Shown piece after piece: positions 1 through 5,262 of a stretch of 6,304 nt of DNA. The notes below the pieces were generated by a model, which worked only from the letters and a program-made list of their open reading frames with translations, was not told where the DNA came from and made no database searches. A program made the translations under genes and the position numbers. This DNA comes from Treponema sp. (GTDB lineage: Bacteria; Spirochaetota; Spirochaetia; Treponematales; Breznakiellaceae). Positions within the stretch are counted from its first letter, which is position 1, and every line of letters begins with the position of its first letter. Where the stretch lies: NCBI GenBank assembly GCA_031258265.1, contig JAIRNB010000271.1, positions 1 to 6,304 on the forward strand, read 5' to 3'.

Positions 1-845
1 ACGATGGGGCCCGTGGCCACAACCGTCATGGCTAATTTAAGGGATTCCTTGGGCAGGTTGATCTGGGGAACGCTGTCCACCATGGAAGCGGCAAAGTTTA
101 CCGATGAAAGAATCTGGTACAGGGTGTACTGCAGGGGGTGGAGATTGGAACGTTCCACGAACATCATGGGGGTCCACCAGTCGTTCCAGTAATGAAGGGC
201 GATAAAAAGGCCGATGGAAGCCAGGGCGGGCTTGCTGAGGGGCAGAACAAGCTGCCAGTAAATTCTAAAGTCCCCGGCGCCGTCTATCTTGGCCGCGTCA
301 ATCAGGGCTTGGGGAATGGAGGCGTTGATAAAATTTCGTAGAATCAGGATATACATGACGTTGAACATGGGGGACAGGAGCATTACCCAGTAGGTGTTCT
401 GCAAATGGAGGTAACGGGTAATTGTCAGGTAATAGGCCAAAAGTCCGCCGTTAAACAAGGTGGTAAAATATAGGAAAAAGGCCAGCTTGTTCCGGTATTT
501 AAGTTTTTTGCTGAACAGGGTATAGGCCCCCATGGAGGAAAAGAGGAGGCTTAAAACCGTACCGCTAAGGGTGATAAAGACGCTGTTCCGGTACGCCCGG
601 AGAATCCGCAGGGGGTTCCTGAATACCATGCCGTAGGCGGAAAGGGAAAAACTCCCCGGCCTGGGGATAAACGAATAACCCTGGGTGATAATAACCTGCT
701 CGGAGGTAAAAGAACTGACCGCCAGCATGTAGAAGGGGACCAGGCAGATAAGGGCCGTTAAAGTTACCGCCGTATACTTGATAACGGCAAAAACAATAAG
801 ATCCCCGGTCATCCTGATCCGGGCATGGGGTTTAGAATAACGCAT
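1..845 (-). CDS. lplC: ABC transporter permease, LplC/YtcP type (MalG-like), 3' end cut off by the window edge
   Basis: Inner-membrane permease subunit of a carbohydrate ABC importer, the usual partner of an LplB-type subunit. About 281 residues are visible and the reading frame is open to the edge, so roughly the last 15-25 residues are missing. I translated it by hand. It starts MRYSKPHARIRMTGDL and has membrane segments near residues 16-42, 87-111, 120-142, 151-172 and 206-224, with another beginning at the cut end. The EAA loop that contacts the ATPase is at residues 183-206 (DAAKIDGAG...LPLSKP, with Asp in place of the usual Glu). The end LPKESLKLAMTVVATGPI is typical of the LplC/YtcP group. 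The start at 845 is preceded by GGAG seven bases upstream and lies inside the end of the upstream permease gene (14-base overlap, different frame), which suggests translational coupling. The family call is firm; the transported ligand cannot be read from the sequence. Confidence 0.93.
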   Translation of the reverse strand, partial: MRYSKPHARIRMTGDLIVFAVIKYTAVTLTALICLVPFYMLAVSSFTSEQVIITQGYSFIPRPGSFSLSAYGMVFRNPLRILRAYRNSVFITLSGTVLSLLFSSMGAYTLFSKKLKYRNKLAFFLYFTTLFNGGLLAYYLTITRYLHLQNTYWVMLLSPMFNVMYILILRNFINASIPQALIDAAKIDGAGDFRIYWQLVLPLSKPALASIGLFIALHYWNDWWTPMMFVERSNLHPLQYTLYQILSSVNFAASMVDSVPQINLPKESLKLAMTVVATGPI

Positions 846-1764
846 TGTCGGGCTCCACTCTGCGGACTATGCCGTTGACCGTTGTAATAATGACAAGGCA
901 CAGTACGGACTGTACCAGGCCGGTGGAAGAGGCCATCCCGTAATCGGAGTTCCCCATGAGGGAACGGAACACCAGGGTATCAATAATGTCGGTATGGTCC
1001 ATGAGGACCCCGTTCTTTCCCACCAACTGCCAGAACATATCGAATTCCCCCCGCATGATCCGGCCCACCCCCAGGAGGACCAGAGTCGCTATCGTGGGAA
1101 GGAGGGCGGGAAGGGTAACGTACCAAATCCGCTGGAAGATATTGGCGCCGTCAATTTCCGCCGATTCGTAGCTTTCCCGGTCTATCCCCATGATGGCCGC
1201 CAGGTAAAGGACGCTGCCGTAGCCCACCCATTTCCAGATATAGAGGACCGGGAGCAGCCAGTACCAGTAGCGGGGGGTGATGTAGATATTGATCCGGTTA
1301 AGGCCCAGGGATTGAAACAGGGTGTTGACGGCGCCGTATTCAAAACTAAAAAGGTTGTATACAAAGGCGGAGACCACTACCCAACTGATAAAGTAGGGGA
1401 GGAACATGATAGACTGGGTTACTTTTTTGAAGACGCTGTGTTCAATTTCGGAAATAAAAATGGCGACCAGAATCGAAGACAGGGTGTAACCGGCCAGGAA
1501 CATCAGGTTGTACATTATGGTGTTTCGTATTACCAGCAGGGCCTTTCCCGACTTAAAGAAAAATTCAAAATTTTTATACCAGGGTTCAATCCACGGGGAA
1601 AAGAAGATACCGTCCCGGTAATTGAGGTTCTTAAACGCCACGATAATCCCCGTCATGGGGAAATAGGCAAAGACCAGATAAAAAATTCCGATGGGCAGGA
1701 ACATTAAATACAGAGTCCTGTTTACAAACAGTTCTTGGCCCACTGTCCTCAATTTTCCCCCCAC
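832..1764 (-). CDS. lplB: ABC transporter permease, LplB type (MalF-like)
   Basis: Inner-membrane permease subunit of a carbohydrate ABC importer, partner of the LplC-type protein that follows. It is 310 residues when started at GTG 1764. The first membrane segment is near residues 17-39 (LYLMFLPIGIFYLVFAYFPM). Several more follow, with the EAA loop at residues 200-223 (ESAEIDGANIF...LPALLP). The C-terminus is characteristic of LplB proteins: DIIDTLVFRSLM, then GMASSTGLVQSV, then VRRVEPDNALF. The open frame extends upstream to an ATG at 1872, but that would overlap the dehydratase gene by 95 bases and add a polar extension (MRLSGNTYPPG...) that is not usual for the family. A perfect AGGAGG at 1771-1776 sits six bases before GTG 1764, just after the dehydratase stop, so I chose that start. 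ATG 1815 has no comparable ribosome site. No ATPase or binding protein is in the window. Typical relatives use a separate lipoprotein and an ATPase encoded elsewhere. Confidence 0.92.
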   Translation of the reverse strand: MGGKLRTVGQELFVNRTLYLMFLPIGIFYLVFAYFPMTGIIVAFKNLNYRDGIFFSPWIEPWYKNFEFFFKSGKALLVIRNTIMYNLMFLAGYTLSSILVAIFISEIEHSVFKKVTQSIMFLPYFISWVVVSAFVYNLFSFEYGAVNTLFQSLGLNRINIYITPRYWYWLLPVLYIWKWVGYGSVLYLAAIMGIDRESYESAEIDGANIFQRIWYVTLPALLPTIATLVLLGVGRIMRGEFDMFWQLVGKNGVLMDHTDIIDTLVFRSLMGNSDYGMASSTGLVQSVLCLVIITTVNGIVRRVEPDNALF

Positions 1765-1770
1765 CGGCTT

Positions 1771-1776
1771 CCTCCT
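1771..1776 (-). promoter_or_regulatory. Shine-Dalgarno site deciding the lplB start
   Basis: Perfect AGGAGG on the minus strand, beginning just after the TAA stop of the dehydratase (1778-1780) and six bases before GTG 1764. It supports the short form of the permease (310 residues) over the longer overlapping ATG starts at 1815 and 1872. Confidence 0.75.
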
Positions 1777-1777
1777 C

Positions 1778-3220
1778 TTAGAATCCGTCGGAACAGAATT
1801 CAAAGTTCCACTCATCCGTGGGGGCCCAAATGTCAGGGTCCCAGGAGGATACGTGTTCCCGGATAACCTCATCGTTCAAATCGTCAATGCCAAGGCCCGG
1901 CAGATCCGGCACATCTATAAAGCCCCGGTCCACCAGGGGTTTGTGCATTTTGTGGATCACCAGATCGTCCCACCAGGGTACATCGTTGGCGTGGAATTCG
2001 CAGGCCCAGCAGTTTTCCGTGGCTACGCCGATATGGGCCGCCGCCATGGCGTGGACCGGGGTGGCCGCCTGATGCAGGGCCATCCTGACTCCGTAACGCT
2101 GGGCCAGGTCCCCGATCTTTTTGGATTCCAAAATACCCCCGGCGGTAAGGGGGTCCGGGTGGGCTACGGTGATCCCCCCCACATTAAGGAGGGGCTCAAA
2201 ATTCTCCGCCAGGTAGATATTCTCCCCCGTACAAATGGGAATGGTGGTGGAGGAGGTAAGCTTCCTCCACTGTTCCGGGTACTGGACGGAGATAGGATCT
2301 TCCAGCCAGGCGATATTGTACTTCTCCAGCCGCCGGGCCAGCCTGATGATCTCGTCCACCCCGATAGTACCGTGGTGGTCGGTGGCCAGGGGCACATCGT
2401 AGCCGATCACGGCGCGGACATCGGCCACATAATTTTCCAGGTAATCAAGGCCCTTTTCAGTGATCTGTATCCCCGTAAAGGGATGCTTGGGCGAGTGGTA
2501 AATAAAATCGTTGCGGGCCTTAAAGATCTCCATAAGCTGATCTATGTCTTTGGTGGCCCGGACCTTTTTCCGCTCCTCCGCGGCGTTATCCGCCCAGGGT
2601 GTGGGGTAAAGCTTCCGGGATCTCTCCCCCAGGACCCGCTGCTCATCCAGCCAGCCCAGGGGGGCGCTAAGGGCGCCGGGGATGTCCCGCAAAAGACCGA
2701 TGCCCATGTCCATTTTGAGGATCGTGTAGCCCCGTTCCAGCCGCTTTTTCAGGGCGTCCCCCATATTTTCCCCGGCGGAACGTTCCCGGTTAAATTCAAT
2801 ATCCGTATCGCAGTAGATCCGCATCTTGTCCCGGAACTTCCCCCCCAGCATCTGGTAGACCGGAATCCCGTAGGCCTTGCCGGCAATATCCCACAGGGCA
2901 ATTTCCACCGCGGAAACCCCGCCCCCCTGCCGGCCCTGGCCGCCGAACTGTTTGATCCGGCGAAACAGCTTATCAATGTTGCAGGGATTCTCCCCCAGGA
3001 GCCTCCCTTTAAGCATCAAGGCGTAGGTCTTGGACGCCATGTCCCGGACCTCCCCGAAGCCGACGATGCCCTGGTTGGTGTAAAGCTTCATCATGATACA
3101 GGCGTAGGGGGCCCCTTCCAGTTGGGCAAAGCGCATGTCGGTGATCTTCAGCTCGCTGGGCCGTGAATAGGTGTTCACATGGGCCAGGGTCTCTTCGTGA
3201 CTGTCGTCTTTGTGCGGCAT
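1778..3220 (-). CDS. Mandelate racemase/muconate lactonizing enzyme family protein, likely acid-sugar (mannonate- or gluconate-type) dehydratase
   Basis: Enolase-superfamily enzyme, predicted to dehydrate an aldonate to a 2-keto-3-deoxy acid in the cytosol. It has 480 residues from ATG 3220, which has GGAGGA just upstream. The N-terminal capping domain is about residues 22-135 and includes the conserved GGGVSAVEIALWDIAGKAYGIPVYQMLGG (100-127). The barrel follows: K169-M-D171 on strand 2; metal ligand D281 in a D-x-H (LATDHHG), as in mannonate and galactonate dehydratases; E307 in WLEDP; E333 in CTGEN; D356 in HPDPLTAGGI; H383 in MALHQAATPVH; E408 in CEFH. The family is usually about 380-420 residues; the excess lies in an unusually long stretch (about 174-258) between barrel strands 2 and 3. 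It is first gene of an operon with two sugar permeases, and KDG kinase and KDPG aldolase genes are nearby, which favours a product such as KDG. Substrate is inferred, not shown. A racemase or another aldonate dehydratase remains possible. Confidence 0.9.
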   Translation of the reverse strand: MPHKDDSHEETLAHVNTYSRPSELKITDMRFAQLEGAPYACIMMKLYTNQGIVGFGEVRDMASKTYALMLKGRLLGENPCNIDKLFRRIKQFGGQGRQGGGVSAVEIALWDIAGKAYGIPVYQMLGGKFRDKMRIYCDTDIEFNRERSAGENMGDALKKRLERGYTILKMDMGIGLLRDIPGALSAPLGWLDEQRVLGERSRKLYPTPWADNAAEERKKVRATKDIDQLMEIFKARNDFIYHSPKHPFTGIQITEKGLDYLENYVADVRAVIGYDVPLATDHHGTIGVDEIIRLARRLEKYNIAWLEDPISVQYPEQWRKLTSSTTIPICTGENIYLAENFEPLLNVGGITVAHPDPLTAGGILESKKIGDLAQRYGVRMALHQAATPVHAMAAAHIGVATENCWACEFHANDVPWWDDLVIHKMHKPLVDRGFIDVPDLPGLGIDDLNDEVIREHVSSWDPDIWAPTDEWNFEFCSDGF

Positions 3221-3227
3221 GATTCCT

Positions 3228-3266
3228 CCGGTCCCCCGCAGGACCGGATTACGGGGGGACCTGCGG
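3228..3266 (-). promoter_or_regulatory. Competing hairpins in the dehydratase 5' leader
   Basis: Three perfect stems can form in the predicted leader but not all together. Arms 3228-3234/3241-3247 (CCGGTCC/GGACCGG, loop of six) overlap the GG of the Shine-Dalgarno site at 3224-3229. Arms 3230-3237/3254-3261 form eight pairs of the GGTCCCCC type. Arms 3236-3242/3260-3266 form seven pairs (CCGCAGG/CCTGCGG). The arms interleave, so the RNA could switch between folds with the ribosome site partly covered or free. I recognise no known riboswitch class. Function is inferred from geometry alone. Confidence 0.4.
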
Positions 3267-3299
3267 CGGAATAGTATTGAGCTTCCCCCGAATGATCGT

Positions 3300-3328
3300 A
3301 TTGTCCCCTGGGAATTTTCCCCTGTCAA
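3300..3328 (-). promoter_or_regulatory. Sigma70-type promoter for the dehydratase-permease operon
   Basis: On the minus strand there is a perfect -35 TTGACA (3323-3328), a 17-base spacer and a -10 of GACAAT (3300-3305, four of six consensus). Transcription would begin near 3293 and give a leader of about 70 bases. The spacer holds an inverted repeat, GGGAA-2-TTCCC (3310-3321), which could bind a protein. Directly upstream is AT-rich DNA (about 3331-3366) that looks like an UP element and overlaps the operator-like site. Confidence 0.65.
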
Positions 3329-3332
3329 GAAA

Positions 3333-3355
3333 AAAATAAAACTTGTTTTAATAAT
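3333..3355. promoter_or_regulatory. Operator-like site upstream of the dehydratase promoter
   Basis: The plus strand reads AAAATAAAAC at 3333-3342, matching the AAAATnAAAC half-site of the palindrome between the regulator and eda. A symmetrical core TAAAAC-TT-GTTTTA spans 3337-3350; the right half is otherwise imperfect. A further single half-site (TAAATAAAAC on the minus strand) lies at 3389-3398. The site sits immediately upstream of the -35, a position that suits activation or looping more than simple steric repression. Binding by the neighbouring IclR protein is inferred. Confidence 0.4.
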
Positions 3356-3398
3356 TTATTCTAAAATTCGGCTTATCCGCTGAAATGGGTTTTATTTA

Positions 3399-3597
3399 TG
3401 GAATGGCCCGGACTTGCGGGCCGGCGGGTTAATTCCGCGGGTTGGACACATTCCCAGCCGCGGGGCTTTCATTACCCTCCAAGTGGGGCGTTGCGGGGCG
3501 GAAAGGTGCCGGCCCTGCCCCGCAGAGGGGGGTGCGGCGCAACAAAGCGGCGGAGCCGCGGCGTGCGCCGCGGGGGGGAGGCTTCCCCCCAAAATAG
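3399..3597. other. Gene-free GC-rich intergenic stretch
   Basis: Between the dehydratase promoter region and the regulator stop I see no credible gene. The first part (to about 3485) is GC-rich without a clear pattern apart from two short CCGCGG palindromes. The second part is the palindrome cluster listed separately. No T-rich tail follows any hairpin on either strand, so no canonical rho-independent terminator for the regulator gene is visible. Confidence 0.55.
3492..3590. repeat. Cluster of perfect GC-rich inverted repeats (REP/MITE-like candidate)
   Basis: Four perfect inverted repeats are packed into about 100 bases: TGCGGGGC/GCCCCGCA (3492-3499 and 3517-3524), GCGGC/GCCGC around GGA (3547-3559), CGCGGCG/CGCCGCG around TG (3557-3572), and a run of Gs facing a run of Cs (about 3573-3590) whose centre is AGGCTT. 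The cluster ends eight bases from the regulator stop codon. It looks like a dispersed intergenic element rather than coding DNA, and it may also slow transcription or protect the regulator mRNA. Copy number cannot be judged from one window. Confidence 0.45.
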
Positions 3598-4395
3598 TCA
3601 GGGGGAATGTTCTATTAGTCCCAGTTTGGCGGAGATTTCCCGGGAAGCCTCAAGGATCAGGGCGGTGTAACGTTTAAGCTCCTCCTCTCCCATCCGCACG
3701 GAGGGGCCGGCGATGCTGATGGCCCCCAGGGGCAGTTGGCCGGAGCCGAATATGGGGGCCGCCGCGCAGACGACTCCTTCCTCGTGTTCCTGACGGTCAA
3801 AGGCGTAGCCCTGTTCCCGGATCAGGGCCAGTTCCGCCAGGAGGGCCGGTCCGTCGGTGATGGTGTTGGCGGTAAAACGGGCAAAAACCTGGTGGGCTAT
3901 GTAATGTTCCTGCTCCTGGAGGGGGAAAAAGGCCAAAACCGCCTTTCCCAGGCCGGTGCAGTACAGGGGGGCCCCGCCGCCTACGGAGGAGGTCATGGTG
4001 GCTACCCGCAAAACCCGGTGGGATTCGATTTTTCGCAGGTATATCAGGTTTCCGTCTTCAAGGACCGCCAGGTGGATGGTTTCCCCGGTTTCCCTGGAGA
4101 GGAAATCCAGGGAAGACGCGGCGTAGCGCAGAATATCCCGGGAGCCGGAGCGAATCCCCGCCAGGGCGTTGAGTTTTAGGGAAAGGCCGTAGCGGTCGCC
4201 GGCTTCATCCCGGAACACGTAACCCAGTTGCAGCAGGGTTTGAAGAAAGCGAAAGGCGGTGCTTTTGTGCAGGCCGCAGCCCCTGGCTATCTCCGTCAGG
4301 GACAGCATATCGGCCTTTCCCAGGCTTTCAAGAATCGACATGGTCCGGGCAACAGAACTAACCAAGTCGTTCTTGCTTTCAACCTTGACGCCCAT
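3598..4395 (-). CDS. IclR-family transcriptional regulator (KdgR-like role inferred)
   Basis: Cytosolic DNA-binding regulator of 265 residues, the normal IclR length. The N-terminal winged helix-turn-helix is at about residues 10-70, with the recognition helix in GLHKSTAFRFLQTLLQLGYV (41-60). The C-terminal effector domain, about 85-255, shows the family marks GGGAPLYCTGLGKAVLA (139-155), DRQEHEEGVVCAAAPIF (200-216) and GAISIAGP (223-230). The open frame extends to an ATG at 4539. I chose ATG 4395 because GGAGGA (4402-4407) lies six bases upstream and MGVKVESKNDLVSSVARTMSILE aligns with normal IclR N-termini; the longer form would run through the operator and promoter. It is divergent from eda-kdgK and upstream of the dehydratase operon, so a KDG-type sugar acid is a reasonable effector, as for KdgR regulators. 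The effector and the sign of regulation are inferred. Confidence 0.93.
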   Translation of the reverse strand: MGVKVESKNDLVSSVARTMSILESLGKADMLSLTEIARGCGLHKSTAFRFLQTLLQLGYVFRDEAGDRYGLSLKLNALAGIRSGSRDILRYAASSLDFLSRETGETIHLAVLEDGNLIYLRKIESHRVLRVATMTSSVGGGAPLYCTGLGKAVLAFFPLQEQEHYIAHQVFARFTANTITDGPALLAELALIREQGYAFDRQEHEEGVVCAAAPIFGSGQLPLGAISIAGPSVRMGEEELKRYTALILEASREISAKLGLIEHSP

Positions 4396-4417
4396 GAACT
4401 GTCCTCCGCTTAATGTT

Positions 4418-4446
4418 ATTGTAAGGTGATTTTTAGGAAAACGAAA
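4418..4446 (-). promoter_or_regulatory. Candidate promoter of the IclR regulator gene
   Basis: The minus strand has TACAAT (4418-4423, five of six to the -10 consensus), 17 bases from a weak -35 TTTCGT (4441-4446). Transcription would begin near 4411, shortly before the ribosome site at 4402-4407. The weak -35 coincides with an operator half-site (4438-4447), which suggests autoregulation. Confidence 0.4.
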
Positions 4447-4480
4447 CAGCAATAAGAAAAATGAAACGCTGTTTGATTTT
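4438..4480. promoter_or_regulatory. Operator candidate between the regulator and eda (palindrome plus half-site)
   Basis: A 23-base palindrome at 4458-4480 has two half-sites AAAATnAAAC and GTTTnATTTT separated by three bases; 18 of 23 positions are symmetrical. A further half-site AAAACGAAAC lies at 4438-4447, exactly 20 bases (about two helical turns) from the left half of the palindrome. The GAAAC...GTTT core resembles operators of KdgR-type IclR proteins. It lies between the two divergent promoters, so one bound regulator could affect both. Confidence 0.6.
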
Positions 4481-4507
4481 CGGGGCTTCCTTTTTTCCAA
4501 ATGCGGG

Positions 4508-4513
4508 TATAGT
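4508..4513 (+). promoter_or_regulatory. Candidate -10 box of the eda-kdgK promoter
   Basis: TATAGT matches the -10 consensus at five of six positions and lies 45-50 bases before the eda start. No good -35 is present 16-18 bases upstream (GCTTCC at 4485-4490), so the promoter may be weak or need an activator. The operator palindrome ends five bases before that -35 position. Confidence 0.4.
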
Positions 4514-4520
4514 GTATTGA

Positions 4521-4558
4521 GATATGGAGGTTCCAGCAAGATATGGAGATTCCAGCAA
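4521..4558 (+). repeat. 19-base tandem duplication over the eda ribosome site and start
   Basis: GATATGGAGGTTCCAGCAA (4521-4539) is followed directly by GATATGGAGATTCCAGCAA (4540-4558); one base differs. Each copy holds a GGAG ribosome site and an ATG. ATG 4524 opens only a 13-codon frame ending in TGA; ATG 4543 and ATG 4558 are in the eda frame. Confidence 0.85.
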
Positions 4559-5241
4559 TGCGTGACAAGGTTATCGGGAGGATTTTAGAGGACAGGATCA
4601 TCGCCATTGTCCGGGGGGCGGACGAGGACCTGATCCTTCCCCTGGGCGAAGCCCTTCTGGCGGGGGGCATTAGCATGATGGAGATCACCTTTAACCAGGC
4701 GAAGCCCGCCGGTTTCGGGGCCACCCTCCGGGGAATCGCCAAAATACGGGAACACTTCGGCGACAGGCTTCTGGCGGGGGCGGGGACGGTCCTTTCGGAA
4801 GCCCAGGTGGATATGGCCCTGGAGGCGGGGGCCCTGTACATCGTGTCCCCCAACACGAATCCCCGGGTGATCCGCCATACCCGGGACCGGGGGTTTGTAT
4901 CCCTGCCCGGCGCCCTGAGTCCCGGCGAATGTCTTAACGCCCATGAGGCGGGGGCCGATTTTGTTAAGCTCTTTCCCGCTTCGGACCTGGGAACCGGCTA
5001 TCTGAAGGCCATTCGGGCCCCCCTCAGCCATATCAGATTCCTGGCGGTGGGGGGGATCAACGAAAAAAACGCCGCCGCTTTTATCCAGGCCGGGGCCTTA
5101 GGCTTGGGGGTGGGGGGGAACCTGGTTAATAAGGAATGGATGGCCGCCGGCCGTTGGGACAAAATAGAAGACCTGGCCCGGCAGTTGGTGAAGGCGGTAA
5201 AAGAAGCGGCGGAAACACCGGAAACAGCAAAAAAAGCGTGA
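4558..5241 (+). CDS. eda: 2-keto-3-deoxy-6-phosphogluconate / 4-hydroxy-2-oxoglutarate aldolase (KDPG/KHG aldolase)
   Basis: Cytosolic class I (Schiff base) aldolase that cleaves KDPG to pyruvate and glyceraldehyde 3-phosphate, the last step of the Entner-Doudoroff type route. It has 227 residues from ATG 4558, a TIM barrel of normal family length. Visible marks, numbered from that start: AIVRG (R19), MMEITF with catalytic Glu42, GAGTV (74-78), SPNTNP (97-102), PGALSPGE (118-125), the Schiff-base lysine K137 in FVKLFPAS, and the phosphate-binding AVGGI (163-167). ATG 4558 has GGAGA eight bases upstream and gives the usual MRDKVIGRILEDRIIAIVRG N-terminus; an in-frame ATG at 4543 (232 residues) is possible but its GGAGG is 12 bases away. 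The C-terminal tail (about 215-227) is Ala/Glu/Lys-rich. It is followed after 21 bases by the KDG kinase gene, clearly one operon. It might also act on 2-keto-3-deoxy-6-phosphogalactonate; sequence alone does not decide. Confidence 0.95.
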   Translation: MRDKVIGRILEDRIIAIVRGADEDLILPLGEALLAGGISMMEITFNQAKPAGFGATLRGIAKIREHFGDRLLAGAGTVLSEAQVDMALEAGALYIVSPNTNPRVIRHTRDRGFVSLPGALSPGECLNAHEAGADFVKLFPASDLGTGYLKAIRAPLSHIRFLAVGGINEKNAAAFIQAGALGLGVGGNLVNKEWMAAGRWDKIEDLARQLVKAVKEAAETPETAKKA

Positions 5242-5262
5242 AAACGTGAATTGGGGGAAAGC

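Noticed and set aside
994..1707. 237-residue open frame on the plus strand
   Set aside because: Antisense to the lplB-type permease, with no ribosome site and a composition typical of a shadow frame.
1691..3166. 491-residue open frame on the plus strand
   Set aside because: It is the antisense shadow of the dehydratase gene, whose minus-strand product has clear enolase-superfamily motifs. The plus-strand product is Gly/Pro/His-rich without any recognisable domain, as expected in GC-rich DNA.
3221..3328. N-terminal extension of the dehydratase to ATG 3328
   Set aside because: That start codon lies inside the -35 box of the promoter, and the extension runs through the leader hairpins. ATG 3220 has a strong ribosome site.
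3392..3592. 66-residue minus-strand frame (and two overlapping plus-strand frames of 87-90 residues) in the intergenic region
   Set aside because: Ala/Pro/Cys-rich or Gly/Arg-rich low-complexity products read through the GC palindromes, with no supporting domain. Best explained as noncoding repeat DNA.
3573..3597. Rho-independent terminator for the regulator gene
   Set aside because: The G-run/C-run hairpin is strong, but no T-tract follows it on either strand. The short T-rich bases on the minus strand come before the hairpin, not after it.
4396..4539. N-terminal extension of the IclR regulator to ATG 4539
   Set aside because: It would translate the operator and promoter region. ATG 4395 with GGAGGA six bases upstream gives a normal IclR N-terminus.
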